From NCBI GenBank assembly GCA_018968815.1, contig JAGWZL010000017.1, positions 1 to 39,529 on the forward strand: a stretch of 39,529 nucleotides of DNA, read 5' to 3'. The notes beneath the pieces are model-generated. The model was not told the DNA's origin. It was given only the letters and a program-made list of their open reading frames with translations, and ran no database searches. Position 1 is the first letter of the stretch. Every line of letters begins with the position of its first letter. The position numbers and the translations under genes were made by a program. Shown here piece by piece: positions 7,621-16,500 of the stretch. Source of the stretch: Verrucomicrobiota bacterium (GTDB taxonomy: Bacteria; Chlamydiota; Chlamydiia; Chlamydiales; SM23-39).

Positions 7621-8232
7621 TCAGTTCGATACTATATTAAATACTTTAGGCTGTTTAGAGTCCTGGTCGATGAGGGTGATGGTGTAAGAAGGCTGATAAG
7701 CATGAACCGGCACAAAGATGATGGCATTGAACCGAGAGTGGGGGAATATCACTTGATCTCGGGCGGCCTTTGCCAAAAAGTCGTTATCAAGCGCGTCGTT
7801 GGCGTTAGAGGGCTTAATCCCATCCACTATGGCGGGGATGACCAAAGGCAAAAAAATAAGGACTCCTGCTGCGCCATATCCGACGGCTCTGCCAGCCGTG
7901 GACGTATGCACCTTCTCGGCGACCTCTTCCGGCCTAGCTACAGGTAGAGTGATGCGGTTGAGGGAGAAGACGTAGTTTTTGTCCGAGTCATTCTGAATAT
8001 AGATTTGAACGGGTTGATACCCTTCGGCGAGAACGTCTCGATCGAGAAATCTATCGCAATCGCTTCGGGTGAAGGTTTTTGATACGACGGAGATTCCTTC
8101 ATTCTTAGGGGCTAGGTGGACTAAATCTGGCGACGGGTTGTATAGAGGAGAGGCGCTATAACTGGCGCACGAGGCTAGAGCCATGGCGAGGGCTAAAGAG
8201 CTAGATACAAATAATAGTTTTTTGGGCTTCAT
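7621..8232 (-). CDS. Putative lipoprotein with a Gly/Ala-rich hydrophobic segment
   Basis: The product is about 203 residues from the chosen ATG; an in-frame ATG at 8244 would add four. The N-terminus MKPKKLLFVSSSLALAMA followed by LASC is a lipoprotein signal with Cys about residue 22. A hydrophobic Gly-rich stretch (AVGYGAAGVLIFLPLVIPAIVDG) lies at about residues 115-137. The rest suggests a beta-rich domain (QPVQIYIQNDSDKNYVFSLN), like other bacterial lipoproteins that carry a small extracytoplasmic domain. I do not recognise the family. It is flanked by a palindromic element downstream and the divergent WD40 gene upstream. Confidence is high that it is a gene and low on its role. Confidence 0.75.
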   Translation of the reverse strand: MKPKKLLFVSSSLALAMALASCASYSASPLYNPSPDLVHLAPKNEGISVVSKTFTRSDCDRFLDRDVLAEGYQPVQIYIQNDSDKNYVFSLNRITLPVARPEEVAEKVHTSTAGRAVGYGAAGVLIFLPLVIPAIVDGIKPSNANDALDNDFLAKAARDQVIFPHSRFNAIIFVPVHAYQPSYTITLIDQDSKQPKVFNIVSN

Positions 8233-8420
8233 TCGTCTTTCCATTATGGGGGGAGTGATTTTTTTGGCTTATTATACGAAGAGTGAAATTTGGGGTCTCT
8301 CTGAATGAATTTTTATGACTACCCCGCTAGGCAAATAGCTCGCTAGAACCTACCTCATACCTAGAGATCACCGTTGTAAAAAAATTGAAGAACATGAGAT
8401 AGTGCATCCTCAAAAATAAA

Positions 8421-8439
8421 TCTTATCATGCCGATAAGA
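8421..8439 (+). promoter_or_regulatory. Perfect inverted repeat just upstream of the WD40 gene
   Basis: TCTTATC and GATAAGA are separated by ATGCC, directly before the ribosome binding site AAGGAG (8442-8447) of the WD40 gene. It could be an operator or a small hairpin that masks translation initiation. The rest of the 8245-8420 gap shows nothing definite. Confidence 0.35.
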
Positions 8440-8456
8440 TTAAGGAGATGCTTCGC

Positions 8457-9569
8457 ATGAATACAATCCTAATGCAAACCAAGTCGTTTTTATTTAGTCT
8501 TTGTTGCTTTCTTGGTGTTTTGACAACCTCAACTTGTGCAGAGGTTAAGGCTGTAAAGTTATTTGGCTATGAAGGTAATCTCGATCCGGTTACGACTTGT
8601 ATGGTAGGAGGAAAGATCAAGGTTATAGCACCAGGCTCGTATGATACAACTCTTAGCATTTGGGACTTTGAAACGGGTAAGTGGGAGGGTGTAATAGGGA
8701 TTCATGAGGGGTATGTTCGTTCAGTTACAACTTGTGTTGTAGATGGAGCAATCAAAGTTATAGCCGGGTATGGCGCTACTTTGTCAGACTCTACTTTTTC
8801 ACACTCTTGGGCTAACGATCCTGAGCGTGTGCAGAATACGATTCGTGTCTGGGACTTGCAAACAGGAAAGTGTGAACATGCATTGCGGCGTCATATGAGC
8901 ACTGCTACGGCTGTTGCGACATTTTTTATAGATGGACAGCCAAAGATCCTGTCGGGATCGGGAATCTATAGAGAGAGCAAGGGATGTGTTCATCATGATG
9001 GAGATATGCATACGTGGGATATGAAGACCGGCAAATGTGAACATACACTACGTGGGCATAACGGACCTGTTGACGCGGTTTCAACCTGTATTGTAGATGG
9101 AAAAACAAAGCTGGTTTCCGCCTCTAGTGATAAAACTGTTCGTATTTGGGATGCACAGACCGGTATTTGTGAGCGTGTGCTGTCAGGGCATGAAGATTGG
9201 GTTACGTCTGTTGCAAGCTTTACGATGGATAGCCAGGTAAAGATTGTGTCAGGCTCTCAGGATGGTGTTGTTCGTGTTTGGGATGCGCATTCAGGTGAAT
9301 GTGAGCATATCTTGCAGGGGCCAAAATCTACAAACTGCCTGCTAGCTTCAGCTTTTTTAAACGGAGAATTAAGGTTGGTCGTAGGATTTCAAACAAGATT
9401 CGTCAGGGAAGAAAATAGTGAATTGTTAACTATCTGGAACCTACAAACAGGTCAGTGTGAATATTCGATACCTATAGCTAAAAGATTTGACTCTGTTTTT
9501 TCTTTTGAACAGAACGGAAAGAGCTATGTTGTGATGGGCTTTATGAATGGTGTCCTTATATTTTTCTAA
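8457..9569 (+). CDS. Secreted WD40-repeat protein
   Basis: The 370-residue product has an N-terminal signal peptide (hydrophobic residues about 9-26, ending STCA). It then carries a run of WD40 blades about 40-45 residues long, each ending in a variant of [IV]-x-[IV]-W-[DN]-x-x-[TS]-G-x-C-E. Six such ends are clear: LSIWDFETGKWE, IRVWDLQTGKCE, MHTWDMKTGKCE, VRIWDAQTGICE, VRVWDAHSGECE and LTIWNLQTGQCE. A seventh, degenerate blade probably closes the propeller. The ATG at 8457 is chosen over 8448 because AAGGAG directly abuts the latter. WD40 propellers are protein-interaction scaffolds common in eukaryotes, so a secreted copy is a candidate host-interaction protein. A conserved Cys in the blade ends is notable. 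Confidence 0.85.
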   Translation: MNTILMQTKSFLFSLCCFLGVLTTSTCAEVKAVKLFGYEGNLDPVTTCMVGGKIKVIAPGSYDTTLSIWDFETGKWEGVIGIHEGYVRSVTTCVVDGAIKVIAGYGATLSDSTFSHSWANDPERVQNTIRVWDLQTGKCEHALRRHMSTATAVATFFIDGQPKILSGSGIYRESKGCVHHDGDMHTWDMKTGKCEHTLRGHNGPVDAVSTCIVDGKTKLVSASSDKTVRIWDAQTGICERVLSGHEDWVTSVASFTMDSQVKIVSGSQDGVVRVWDAHSGECEHILQGPKSTNCLLASAFLNGELRLVVGFQTRFVREENSELLTIWNLQTGQCEYSIPIAKRFDSVFSFEQNGKSYVVMGFMNGVLIFF

Positions 9570-9582
9570 AGAGGGGAAAAGT

Positions 9583-9684
9583 ATGATATCTGTTAGAGAT
9601 TATCGCCCAGAAGATGCCAAAGAGCTGGCGAGCATCTATTTTAATACTGTTTTCTGGGGGGTCATATCACATTGCCGTATATGA
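9583..9684 (+). pseudogene. Truncated GNAT acetyltransferase (N-terminal 22 residues)
   Basis: From the ATG at 9583, with GAGGGG as ribosome binding site, the frame reads ISVRDYRPEDAKELASIYFN. This aligns with ISIRDYQPEDVQALAKIFYN at the start of the intact GNAT gene ending at 11800 (about 13 of 22 identical). After residue 22-23 the frame runs into a half-copy of palindromic element family 1 and stops at 9682-9684. I could not find the rest of the gene beyond the element, so the 3' part seems lost. It follows the WD40 gene by 13 bases and may once have been co-transcribed with it. Confidence 0.75.
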
Positions 9685-9765
9685 CCCCCAGAAAAAGGAT
9701 CGAAAACCTTTCAAAATAATCCAAAAACTCTGACGTTGTACCTTTTCAACGACAGTCTCTTAGGG
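9652..9765. repeat. Half copy of palindromic element family 1
   Basis: The apex of the palindrome is present as CTGGGGGGTCATAT and ATATGACCCCCAG around a 10-base loop, followed by one full arm (CGAAAACCTTTCAAAATAATCC and onward, similar to 7346-7511). The other arm is almost absent. It ends in TTTTCAACGACAGTCTCT, as at 1-55. The element replaces the body of the GNAT gene that starts at 9583. Confidence 0.75.
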
Positions 9766-9809
9766 CAGCCAATGAATGCGAGTGTTTCCCGTGTTGCTTA
9801 AAAATCACA

Positions 9810-10328
9810 CTACTCCAGTTCGTGGACAATCTCTAAGATACTCAGAGACTCGAGTTGTTCTTGTAGATAGGGAGAAGAAATGTGTTCTTTGACTTGCAGA
9901 AGATGCTGTTGCAACTCTAATGTATATTTTTCTGGATACTGTTTGAGGTACAGAACAAGGGCAAGAATCCGTCCAGGTTGTTCTCCTTGACCAATCCAAT
10001 ACATGGGTTCAAATAGATCGAATAAACCGATCACTCGAAGCGAAGGGATCAATGTGTCAATCGCGGCTGAAATGGTTGCAATGTCTTTTCTGATGTCTAG
10101 CGTTTCTTTTTGCAATAGCAATGAATTGAGCAATGCCACATTTTTCAATGTGGCAACGACGGTTCCTTTCCTTGATGGTCCTGATTCTCCCGTATAAGGA
10201 TTAGTTGAAATCAGCGCATCAACCCCTTCCGGCAGAACAGATTCAGGAGTAAAAGGTGTTCCCTCTATAGGACCCGTAAGAGAAGTGGTAAGACAAGCGC
10301 ATCCGATGAGTACTTCTTTTTTTATCAT
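9810..10328 (-). CDS. Hypothetical protein, possibly exported
   Basis: The 172-residue product begins MIKKEVLIGCACLTTSLTG, a Lys start and a modestly hydrophobic stretch with Cys residues. It may be a signal peptide or a weak lipoprotein signal (LIGC), but the hydrophobic core is short. The remainder is soluble and predicted to be mainly helical, with two segments rich in Leu and Ile (about residues 60-110 and 120-170). I do not recognise a family. It is flanked by half-elements on both sides. The evidence for a real gene is length, a start with a credible signal, and AGGG-like bases before the ATG. Confidence 0.6.
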   Translation of the reverse strand: MIKKEVLIGCACLTTSLTGPIEGTPFTPESVLPEGVDALISTNPYTGESGPSRKGTVVATLKNVALLNSLLLQKETLDIRKDIATISAAIDTLIPSLRVIGLFDLFEPMYWIGQGEQPGRILALVLYLKQYPEKYTLELQQHLLQVKEHISSPYLQEQLESLSILEIVHELE

Positions 10329-10378
10329 AACCTTTCCCGCTCTGTTTTTAAGGGAAATTTAGCATAAATGGGGATTAT

Positions 10379-10464
10379 GAACGTATCCCAAAATTCTTAA
10401 TGATCGATCTTTGCGCGCTTTTGGCATCCTTTCGTGCTTTGCTCCTCGGGGATATTGAGACAAT
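10379..10464. repeat. Half copy of palindromic element family 2, cut at the apex
   Basis: The sequence matches the left arm of the element at 3817-3979 almost base for base, from GAACGTATCCC through GATATTGAGACAAT. It ends at the hairpin apex, where the fragment of an AlbA_2/RecG-like gene begins. The right arm is missing. Confidence 0.85.
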
Positions 10465-10853
10465 CATTGTCCGAAGCTGATATGAGGGCTCTAGTCTTGG
10501 CTCGTGAAGTAGGTGCTATCACGAACCAGGATTACAGACAGATCAACGGAACGCATACTCTAGCGGCTAGCCATGCACTTAGGCATCTTCGAGATTTGGG
10601 GCTCCTTACAATGAAAGGAAGCGGAAGTGAGACCTATTATCAGCCAGTTCCTCAGATCATAGCGCAGGTCGGGTCAACCCCTTACATAAGCGGTTCTCCT
10701 GAAGAATTCCCTCCCTATACGAACCCCTTATATAAGGGGTTGGATGCGATACCTAAGGGGTTCCCGGATCTACCAGATGATTTGAAGAATAGGATCATTC
10801 ATTTGAAAAAGCGCTCTCCGAAGGACGAGGTCGAGGAAATTGTAAAGCTTTAA
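10434..10853 (+). pseudogene. 3' fragment of an AlbA_2/RecG-like ATP-binding regulator
   Basis: An open frame starts inside the half-element at 10434, but recognisable similarity begins at 10467. LSEADMRALVLAREVGAITN, then YRQINGTHTLAASHALRHLR and DLGLLTMKGSGSETYY, form the winged-helix domain found at the C-terminal side of RecG-like proteins with AlbA_2 and HATPase_c_4 domains. The N-terminal DNA-binding and ATPase domains are absent; the half-element sits in their place. The tail (LPDDLKNRIIHLKKRSPKDEVEEIV) also resembles the family end but stops early. It may be expressed from the GTG at 10434, but is best read as a remnant. Confidence 0.75.
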
Positions 10854-10960
10854 GGACGATTTCAATAAATTCTTTGTGTTTTAACATATCATGTTGATAA
10901 TAAGCAATATGCAACCGTTCTGTATTCACAAAAAGATGCTATTTTTGTGAAATCTATATT

Positions 10961-11167
10961 GCCGCAGTATTTCATGATCTCAAATTTGCAGAAACAAAAG
11001 GGACGGGGATCGCCACGATGAAAAGGCTGATGCATGAGGCGGGGTTGTCGACGCCGCGATTGATCGAGACGGATCAAGAGAGCAATAAGTTCAATTTACT
11101 GTTATTGCCCCATCATTTGCTAGATGAGTTATCTCCCGATCTTCATGCGATAATGCCTTGGAAATGA
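10961..11167 (+). pseudogene. Internal fragment of an AlbA_2/RecG-like protein (HATPase_c_4 part)
   Basis: The frame reads AVFHDLKFAETKGTGIATM followed by KRLMHEAGLSTPRLIETD and LLLPHHLLDELS before a stop. This is the conserved ETKGTGI...M ATP-binding segment that normally comes immediately before the winged-helix domain seen in the fragment at 10467-10853. No in-frame start codon precedes it except the internal ATG. The two pieces are thus present in reversed order. The remaining bases of this gene-poor stretch (10854-10960 and 11168-11323) hold no other recognisable coding sequence. The second stretch carries TTACGCA repeats and several TGTCACA words. Confidence 0.65.
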
Positions 11168-11194
11168 GTGTAAAATTGGCTGGTTTTCTAGAAA

Positions 11195-11215
11195 ATTACG
11201 CAGTATTTACGCAGT
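11195..11215 (+). repeat. TTACGCA double repeat, left of the YhcG-GNAT pair
   Basis: ATTACGCA, three bases, then TTTACGCAGT: two direct TTACGCA words with an 11-base period. The same 21-base sequence with only three central differences occurs inverted at 12931-12951, on the other side of the two-gene cassette. Confidence 0.55.
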
Positions 11216-11323
11216 TTAAGAAAGATTTGTCACATTTTTCATCAGCATAAGATCGATGAATGTAACGAGAATTTTCCTGTATGTCACAGCTGTTACAGAT
11301 GTCACATGAGAAAAAGAGGAGGG

Positions 11324-11800
11324 CTAGATTGTTCGTTCCATCTTGAAGTTTGTCAACTCAACATCTTTTCTAACGATTGTCTGTTCGGTCACGACTCTAA
11401 ATCCCCATTTTTCAAAAAACGGTTTTGCAGTGATGCTTACTTCAGAAAAAATAAGGCGAACATGGTTGTCTTTGGCTCTTTGAAGGATTTCTTTCATAAG
11501 GGCTGATCCAACACCTTTCCCAATCCATTCGTGGTGACAATAAAAGCAATCGATATGGCCATTTGGCTCGAATTCAGCAAATCCAACGATCTCATCCCCG
11601 ACAGTGGCAACAATAGGCTTGGTTCTGGGAAATTTTTTTGCCCATCCTTCTGTTTCTAAGCTTGTAATAGGAGCCCAAACATCAACCTGTTCTTCTGTGT
11701 AATGTTGAATATTGATTTTGTGAATTGTATTGTAGAAGATCTTGGCAAGAGCTTGTACATCTTCGGGCTGATAGTCTCGAATGGATATTTCCGCCTTCAT
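11324..11800 (-). CDS. GNAT acetyltransferase, YafP-like
   Basis: The 158-residue product is a single GNAT domain. Its N-terminus ISIRDYQPEDVQALAKIFYN followed by QHYTEEQVDVWAP resembles E. coli YafP and relatives. The acetyl-CoA loop is CHHEWIGKGVGSALMKEI near residue 88, and the C-terminal KPFFEKWGFRVVTEQ is typical. The start overlaps the stop of the YhcG-type nuclease gene by 4 bases (ATGA), so the two genes are translated together. The substrate is unknown. In E. coli yafP sits in the dinB operon; no dinB is seen here. A truncated relative lies at 9583. Confidence 0.88.
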   Translation of the reverse strand: MKAEISIRDYQPEDVQALAKIFYNTIHKINIQHYTEEQVDVWAPITSLETEGWAKKFPRTKPIVATVGDEIVGFAEFEPNGHIDCFYCHHEWIGKGVGSALMKEILQRAKDNHVRLIFSEVSITAKPFFEKWGFRVVTEQTIVRKDVELTNFKMERTI

Positions 11801-12849
11801 AGGCTTTTGTCCTCCAGTTCTTGTTCGAGTGCTTCAATGCTGGGGAGGGAGCCTTTTAATTCTTTGGGTAAGGATTCGACGATAGCCGCTTCGTATTGAG
11901 AGATGCCTATGGGTTTATTAATGTCTCGAAGGGCATACTCAGCCACGATTTTATTTTTGCCTTTGCAAAGAAGCAGTCCTATGCTGGGTTTGTCATCGGG
12001 GTGTTTCATTAAGTCATCAACAGCGGATAGATAGAAGTTCATTTTCCCTGCAAACTCAGGTTTAAAATCGGTTGCTTTGAGTTCCACGACGATAAAGCAT
12101 CTGAGCTTGTAGTGATAGAAGAGAAGATCAATATAAAAATCTTGATCCCCCACAGATAGATGAACTTGGCGTCCGACAAAAGAAAAGCCAGCTCCTAATT
12201 CAAGAAGAAATTTTTGCACATGATCCAATAGGCCAGATTCCAATTCTTGCTCGTCGTGCTTATCTCTCAAAGTGAGAAAGTCGAAGCAATAGGGATCCTT
12301 TAGGGTCTGATGAGCTAAATCGGATTGTGGAGAGGGGAGGGTGTTTTGAAAATTGGTAGTAGCCTTGCCTTCTCTCTTATGGAGGTCACTCTCCAACCAG
12401 TGCAATAAGACATTTCGACTCCACCCATGTTCAATGGTTTTATGAGCGTACCAGATTCTATCTTGAAGAGTTTCAAGCTTTTGAAGGAGAAGGATGTTAT
12501 GACCCCACGGAATTTGGGCAACAACCTGTTGCCCAATTGGGAGATCGGGATATTCTTTAGCAAAGTGAACCATATATTTGAGATTTCTATGAGAAAATCC
12601 CTTCATCTCAGGAAAGGTGGATTTGAGGTCTTTAGCTAGATTTTCGATAGTTTTAGCGCCCCACCCTTCATCTTTTTGTTTGAGGTGGATTTTAGAGCCT
12701 ATTTCCCAGTAAAGATTGATGAGTTCATGGTTAACAGCTAAAGCGGCTTTTACCTGAGAAGTTAAGATTTTTTCTTTAATCTCCTTGAAGAACGCTTTGT
12801 ATTCTTTCAGGTCTTTGGCTTGAACTTTCTCGACTGTGTTAGATGACAT
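11797..12849 (-). CDS. YhcG-family PDDEXK nuclease (DUF1016)
   Basis: The 350-residue product has the two-part architecture of the family. An N-terminal helical domain (about 1-170) includes YWEIGSKI and GWGAKTIENLAKDL, plus the conserved PWGHNILLLQKL. A C-terminal PD-(D/E)XK nuclease-like domain (about 195-330) has VGDQDFYIDLLFYH (acidic residue) and RCFIVVELKATDF (the ELK of the motif), followed by GKMNFYLSAVDD. YhcG proteins are associated with phage, DNA-repair and restriction-type islands; the biochemical role is poorly defined. The start ATG has AAGAGAA upstream. It forms an operon with the YafP-like GNAT and the pair is bracketed by inverted repeats, suggesting a mobile or defence cassette. 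Confidence 0.9.
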   Translation of the reverse strand: MSSNTVEKVQAKDLKEYKAFFKEIKEKILTSQVKAALAVNHELINLYWEIGSKIHLKQKDEGWGAKTIENLAKDLKSTFPEMKGFSHRNLKYMVHFAKEYPDLPIGQQVVAQIPWGHNILLLQKLETLQDRIWYAHKTIEHGWSRNVLLHWLESDLHKREGKATTNFQNTLPSPQSDLAHQTLKDPYCFDFLTLRDKHDEQELESGLLDHVQKFLLELGAGFSFVGRQVHLSVGDQDFYIDLLFYHYKLRCFIVVELKATDFKPEFAGKMNFYLSAVDDLMKHPDDKPSIGLLLCKGKNKIVAEYALRDINKPIGISQYEAAIVESLPKELKGSLPSIEALEQELEDKSL

Positions 12850-12930
12850 TTATTCTCTTGGTGTAAGTCGGAGAGTATAGCAGGAAAAAGGTAAAAACTA
12901 AATAGTTTTTACTGCAGTTTCATCTAGTCT

Positions 12931-12951
12931 ACTGCGTAAAATTTGCGTAAT
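12931..12951 (-). repeat. TTACGCA double repeat, right of the YhcG-GNAT pair (inverted)
   Basis: The inverse of 11195-11215 with three central mismatches; the two TTACGCA words again have an 11-base period. A further TTTACGCA lies at 12957-12964 on the plus strand. A hairpin GTAAAAAC...GTTTTTAC lies at about 12891-12912, between this repeat and the nuclease start. The repeat sits in the upstream region of the nuclease gene and might be its operator or the end of a cassette. Confidence 0.5.
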
Positions 12952-13009
12952 TGAGCTTTACGCACCTGATTTCCTAGACGAAAATTTATGAGTGTATCTC
13001 ACGAAAAAC

Positions 13010-13041
13010 AAAAGGCTTCAGTCGTTAAACTGAAGCCTTTT
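13010..13041 (-). terminator. Rho-independent terminator of ssrA
   Basis: A perfect 12-base-pair stem (AAAAGGCTTCAG and CTGAAGCCTTTT) with an 8-base loop, read on the minus strand directly after the tmRNA 3' end and followed by GTTTTT. Confidence 0.85.
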
Positions 13042-13045
13042 AATT

Positions 13046-13424
<379 letters not shown>

Positions 13425-13480
13425 GGAGGACAAACGCTATGGCCTTCCCCCTCCGGGGACGTAAAAGCTATGGTTTTACC
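13425..13480 (-). other. tmRNA 5' leader with two duplicated hairpins
   Basis: Between the promoter and the mature 5' end the minus strand carries two similar units. Each begins with GGGGG, has the loop sequence CCATAGC and ends in a C-rich closing strand. The first pairs GTAAAA with TTTTAC and GGGG with CCCC; the second pairs GGAGG with CCTCC. The leader must be removed to give mature tmRNA. Confidence 0.5.
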
Positions 13481-13485
13481 CCCTC

Positions 13486-13491
13486 ATTATA
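13486..13491 (-). promoter_or_regulatory. Extended -10 promoter of ssrA
   Basis: The minus strand reads TGTTATAAT, a consensus -10 hexamer with the extended TG motif. No good -35 is seen at the usual distance. Transcription would start about 55 bases before the mature tmRNA end. Confidence 0.55.
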
Positions 13492-13522
13492 ACAGATTTA
13501 AGATTTTTCACGATAGTCCTAC

Positions 13523-13551
13523 TTTACTCCTTACCCTCAATAGGTTATGAT
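13523..13551 (+). promoter_or_regulatory. Promoter of ileS
   Basis: TTTACT (13523-13528) and TATGAT (13546-13551) are separated by 17 bases, close to the housekeeping sigma consensus. The predicted start is about 15 bases before the ileS start codon, giving a short leader with GAGAGG (13563-13568) as ribosome binding site. It is divergent from the ssrA promoter. Confidence 0.5.
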
Positions 13552-13573
13552 AGGCTGTTTTTGAGAGGTTGTG

Positions 13574-16500
13574 ATGTTCGATTTCGACCAAAATGAAGGG
13601 TTCCCCAGTAGAGAGGAAAAAATCTTAGCCTTTTGGAAAAAAGAGGGGATTTTTGAAAAATCGGTCAAAAAGGGAGACAAACTCTTCACCTTTTACGACG
13701 GCCCCCCGTTTGCCACCGGATTGCCCCACTACGGCCATTTGCTCGCAGGCACCATCAAAGACGTAGTCCCCCGCTATAAAACCATGAAAGGCTTCAGCGT
13801 CCCCAGAACATTCGGCTGGGATTGCCACGGTCTTCCCATCGAAAACGAAATCGAAAAAACCAAAGAGCTCTCAGGCGCAGGAGCCATCGAAGCCTTTGGC
13901 ATCGACAAATTCAACGAAGAGTGCCGCAGCATCGTCCTTCGCTACACAGGAGAATGGAAAAAAACCGTCGAGCGGATGGGCCGATGGGTCGACATGGATC
14001 ACGCCTTCCGCACCATGGACCTCTCCTTCATGGAAAGCGTCTGGTGGGCCTTTAAACAACTCTTCGAACAAAACTTGGTGTATGAAGGCTTCAAAGTCAT
14101 GCCCTTCTCCATGAAATTAGGCACGCCTATCTCCAATTTCGAAGCCAATTTGAACTACCAAGAGGTCGACGACCCCTCCCTCGTCGTCGCCTTCGAAACC
14201 GCCCCCAACACCTTCTTCCTCGCCTGGACGACCACCCCTTGGACCCTCCCGTCCAACTTGGCCTTGATGGTAGGCCCTGAAATCGACTACGTGAAAGTAA
14301 AACACGAAGGCAAATTCTACTGGCTCGCAGAAGCAAGGGTCGGCAACCACTTCAAAGGCGAAGTAGAGATCGCAGAACGGTGCAAAGGCAAAAAACTCGC
14401 CGGCATGAAATATAAACCGCTCTTCGACTTCTTCGCGAGCCGCGAGGGTTTCCGCCTCATTTTGGAAGAGGCCGTTTCCACAGAAGAGGGCACCGGCATT
14501 GTCCACTCAGCCCCCGCCTTCGGCGAAATGGACTTTTACGCTTGCAAACGAGAAAATATAGATCTCGTCTGCCCCATCGACAACAACGGCAGATTCACCC
14601 AAGAAGTACCCCCTTGGGCCGGCCAATTGGTCAAAGACGCCGATAAAGAAATCGCCCGAGAACTCAAAAAAAAGGGGAACCTCTTTTACCAAGGAACCAT
14701 TCGACACAGATACCCCTTCTGCTGGCGCTCAGATACCCCGCTCATTTACAAAGCCGTCAGAACGTGGTTCGTCGCCGTAGAACAATTTAAAGACCGCCTC
14801 ATCGAGGCCAACAGCCAAATCGATTGGATGCCCGCCCACATCAAAGAGGGCAGATTCGGCAAATGGCTCGAAAACGCCAGAGACTGGGCCATCAGCCGCA
14901 ACCGATATTGGGGAACCCCCATCCCCCTTTGGCGCAGCGAAAAAGGAGATCTCCTCGCCATCGGCAGCATTCATGAACTCGAACAGCTCACAGGAGCAAA
15001 AATTCACGATTTGCACAGACACCACATCGATCAACTCACCTTTGTCAAAAACGGACAGAAATATGAACGCATCCCAGAAGTGTTCGACTGCTGGTTCGAA
15101 TCGGGTTCAATGCCCTACGCCCAACCCCACTACCCCTTTGAACACCGTCAACGTTTTGAACACACCTTCCCAGCCGATTTCATCGCAGAAGGAATCGATC
15201 AGACAAGAGCCTGGTTTTACACCCTCACCGTTTTAGCCGCCGCCCTTTTCAACAAACCGGCCTTCAAACACGTGATCGTCAACGGCATCGTCCTCGCCGA
15301 AGATGGCAACAAAATGTCCAAAAGGCTCCGAAACTATCCAGACCCCGACATCGTCATCCAAAAATATGGGGCCGATGCCATTCGCCTCTACTTGCTCAGC
15401 AGCCCAGCCGTTCGCGCCGAAGATTTGCGCTTTTCAGAAAAAGGGGTCGAACATGTCTTAAGACAAGTGCTCATTCCCTTCTGGAATTCATTCATCTTCT
15501 TATCCACATATGCCAAAATTTACCGTTTCAAGCCGCACAAAATGGGAAAACCCGAAGCGCTCATCGATCGCTGGCTTTTATCCGTGACTCAAAAACTCGT
15601 CATGGATGTCGAAAATGGGATGGAAGCCTACGATCTCAACCGCGCCGTGGGACCGCTCACTCTCTTTATCGAGCAGCTCACCAATTGGTACATCCGCAGA
15701 TGCCGCAACCGCTTTTGGGCCGATGATGAAAGTCAAGACCGCAAAGAGGCCTTTCAAACTCTCTATGACGTGCTGCTCACTCTATGCAAAGTGGCCGCCC
15801 CCTTCATCCCTTTCTTGAGCGATGCCGTATACCGAGAATTGAAAACTGAAAAAATGCCCGAATCGGTCCACCTATGCGATTTTCCCACCTATGATGCCAG
15901 CGTAAGAGACGAAGCGCTCGAAAAAGAGGTCGAGGCGGCGCAAGCCGCTGTCAGCTTGGGCCACGCTCTGCGCAAAGAGCACAAGCTCAAAGTCAGACAG
16001 CCGCTCGCCAAAGCACACCTCATCACCTCGAACAAAGAGTTACTCGCCGCTTTAGAAAAACAGACGCGCCTCATTGCCGAGGAGCTCAACGTCAAAGAGA
16101 TCGAGCTGCACAGCGATGAGGCCCAATTTGTCCAGTGGCTCGCCAAACCCAATTTTCCCGTGCTCGGCAAAAAAATTGGGAAGCTGATCCCGCTCGCCCA
16201 AAAAGCGATGCAAGGATTTGATCGCAAACAAATCCAAACCCTCGCCAAAGGCGGAACACTGAAAGTCGAGATCGGCGGAGAACCGGTCGAATTGGAGCCG
16301 CAAGATGTGCAGATCGAGCGCAAAGTCAAAGAGGGCGTTGCCGCCGGCAATGAAGGGGAGTTGACAGTCGCTCTCGACACCGCCTTAAACGACGCGTTGA
16401 TCGAAGAGGGGCTCGCCCGAGAGATCGTCAATAAAATCAACTCGATGCGCAAAGAATTGGGATTTGAAGTCACAGACCGCGTTCGTTTAGCTTTACAAAC

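Noticed and set aside
7552-7947. Open frame of 131 codons opposite the lipoprotein gene
   Set aside because: The minus strand has a lipobox and a coherent protein; the plus-strand product is Arg/Gly-rich with no recognisable feature.
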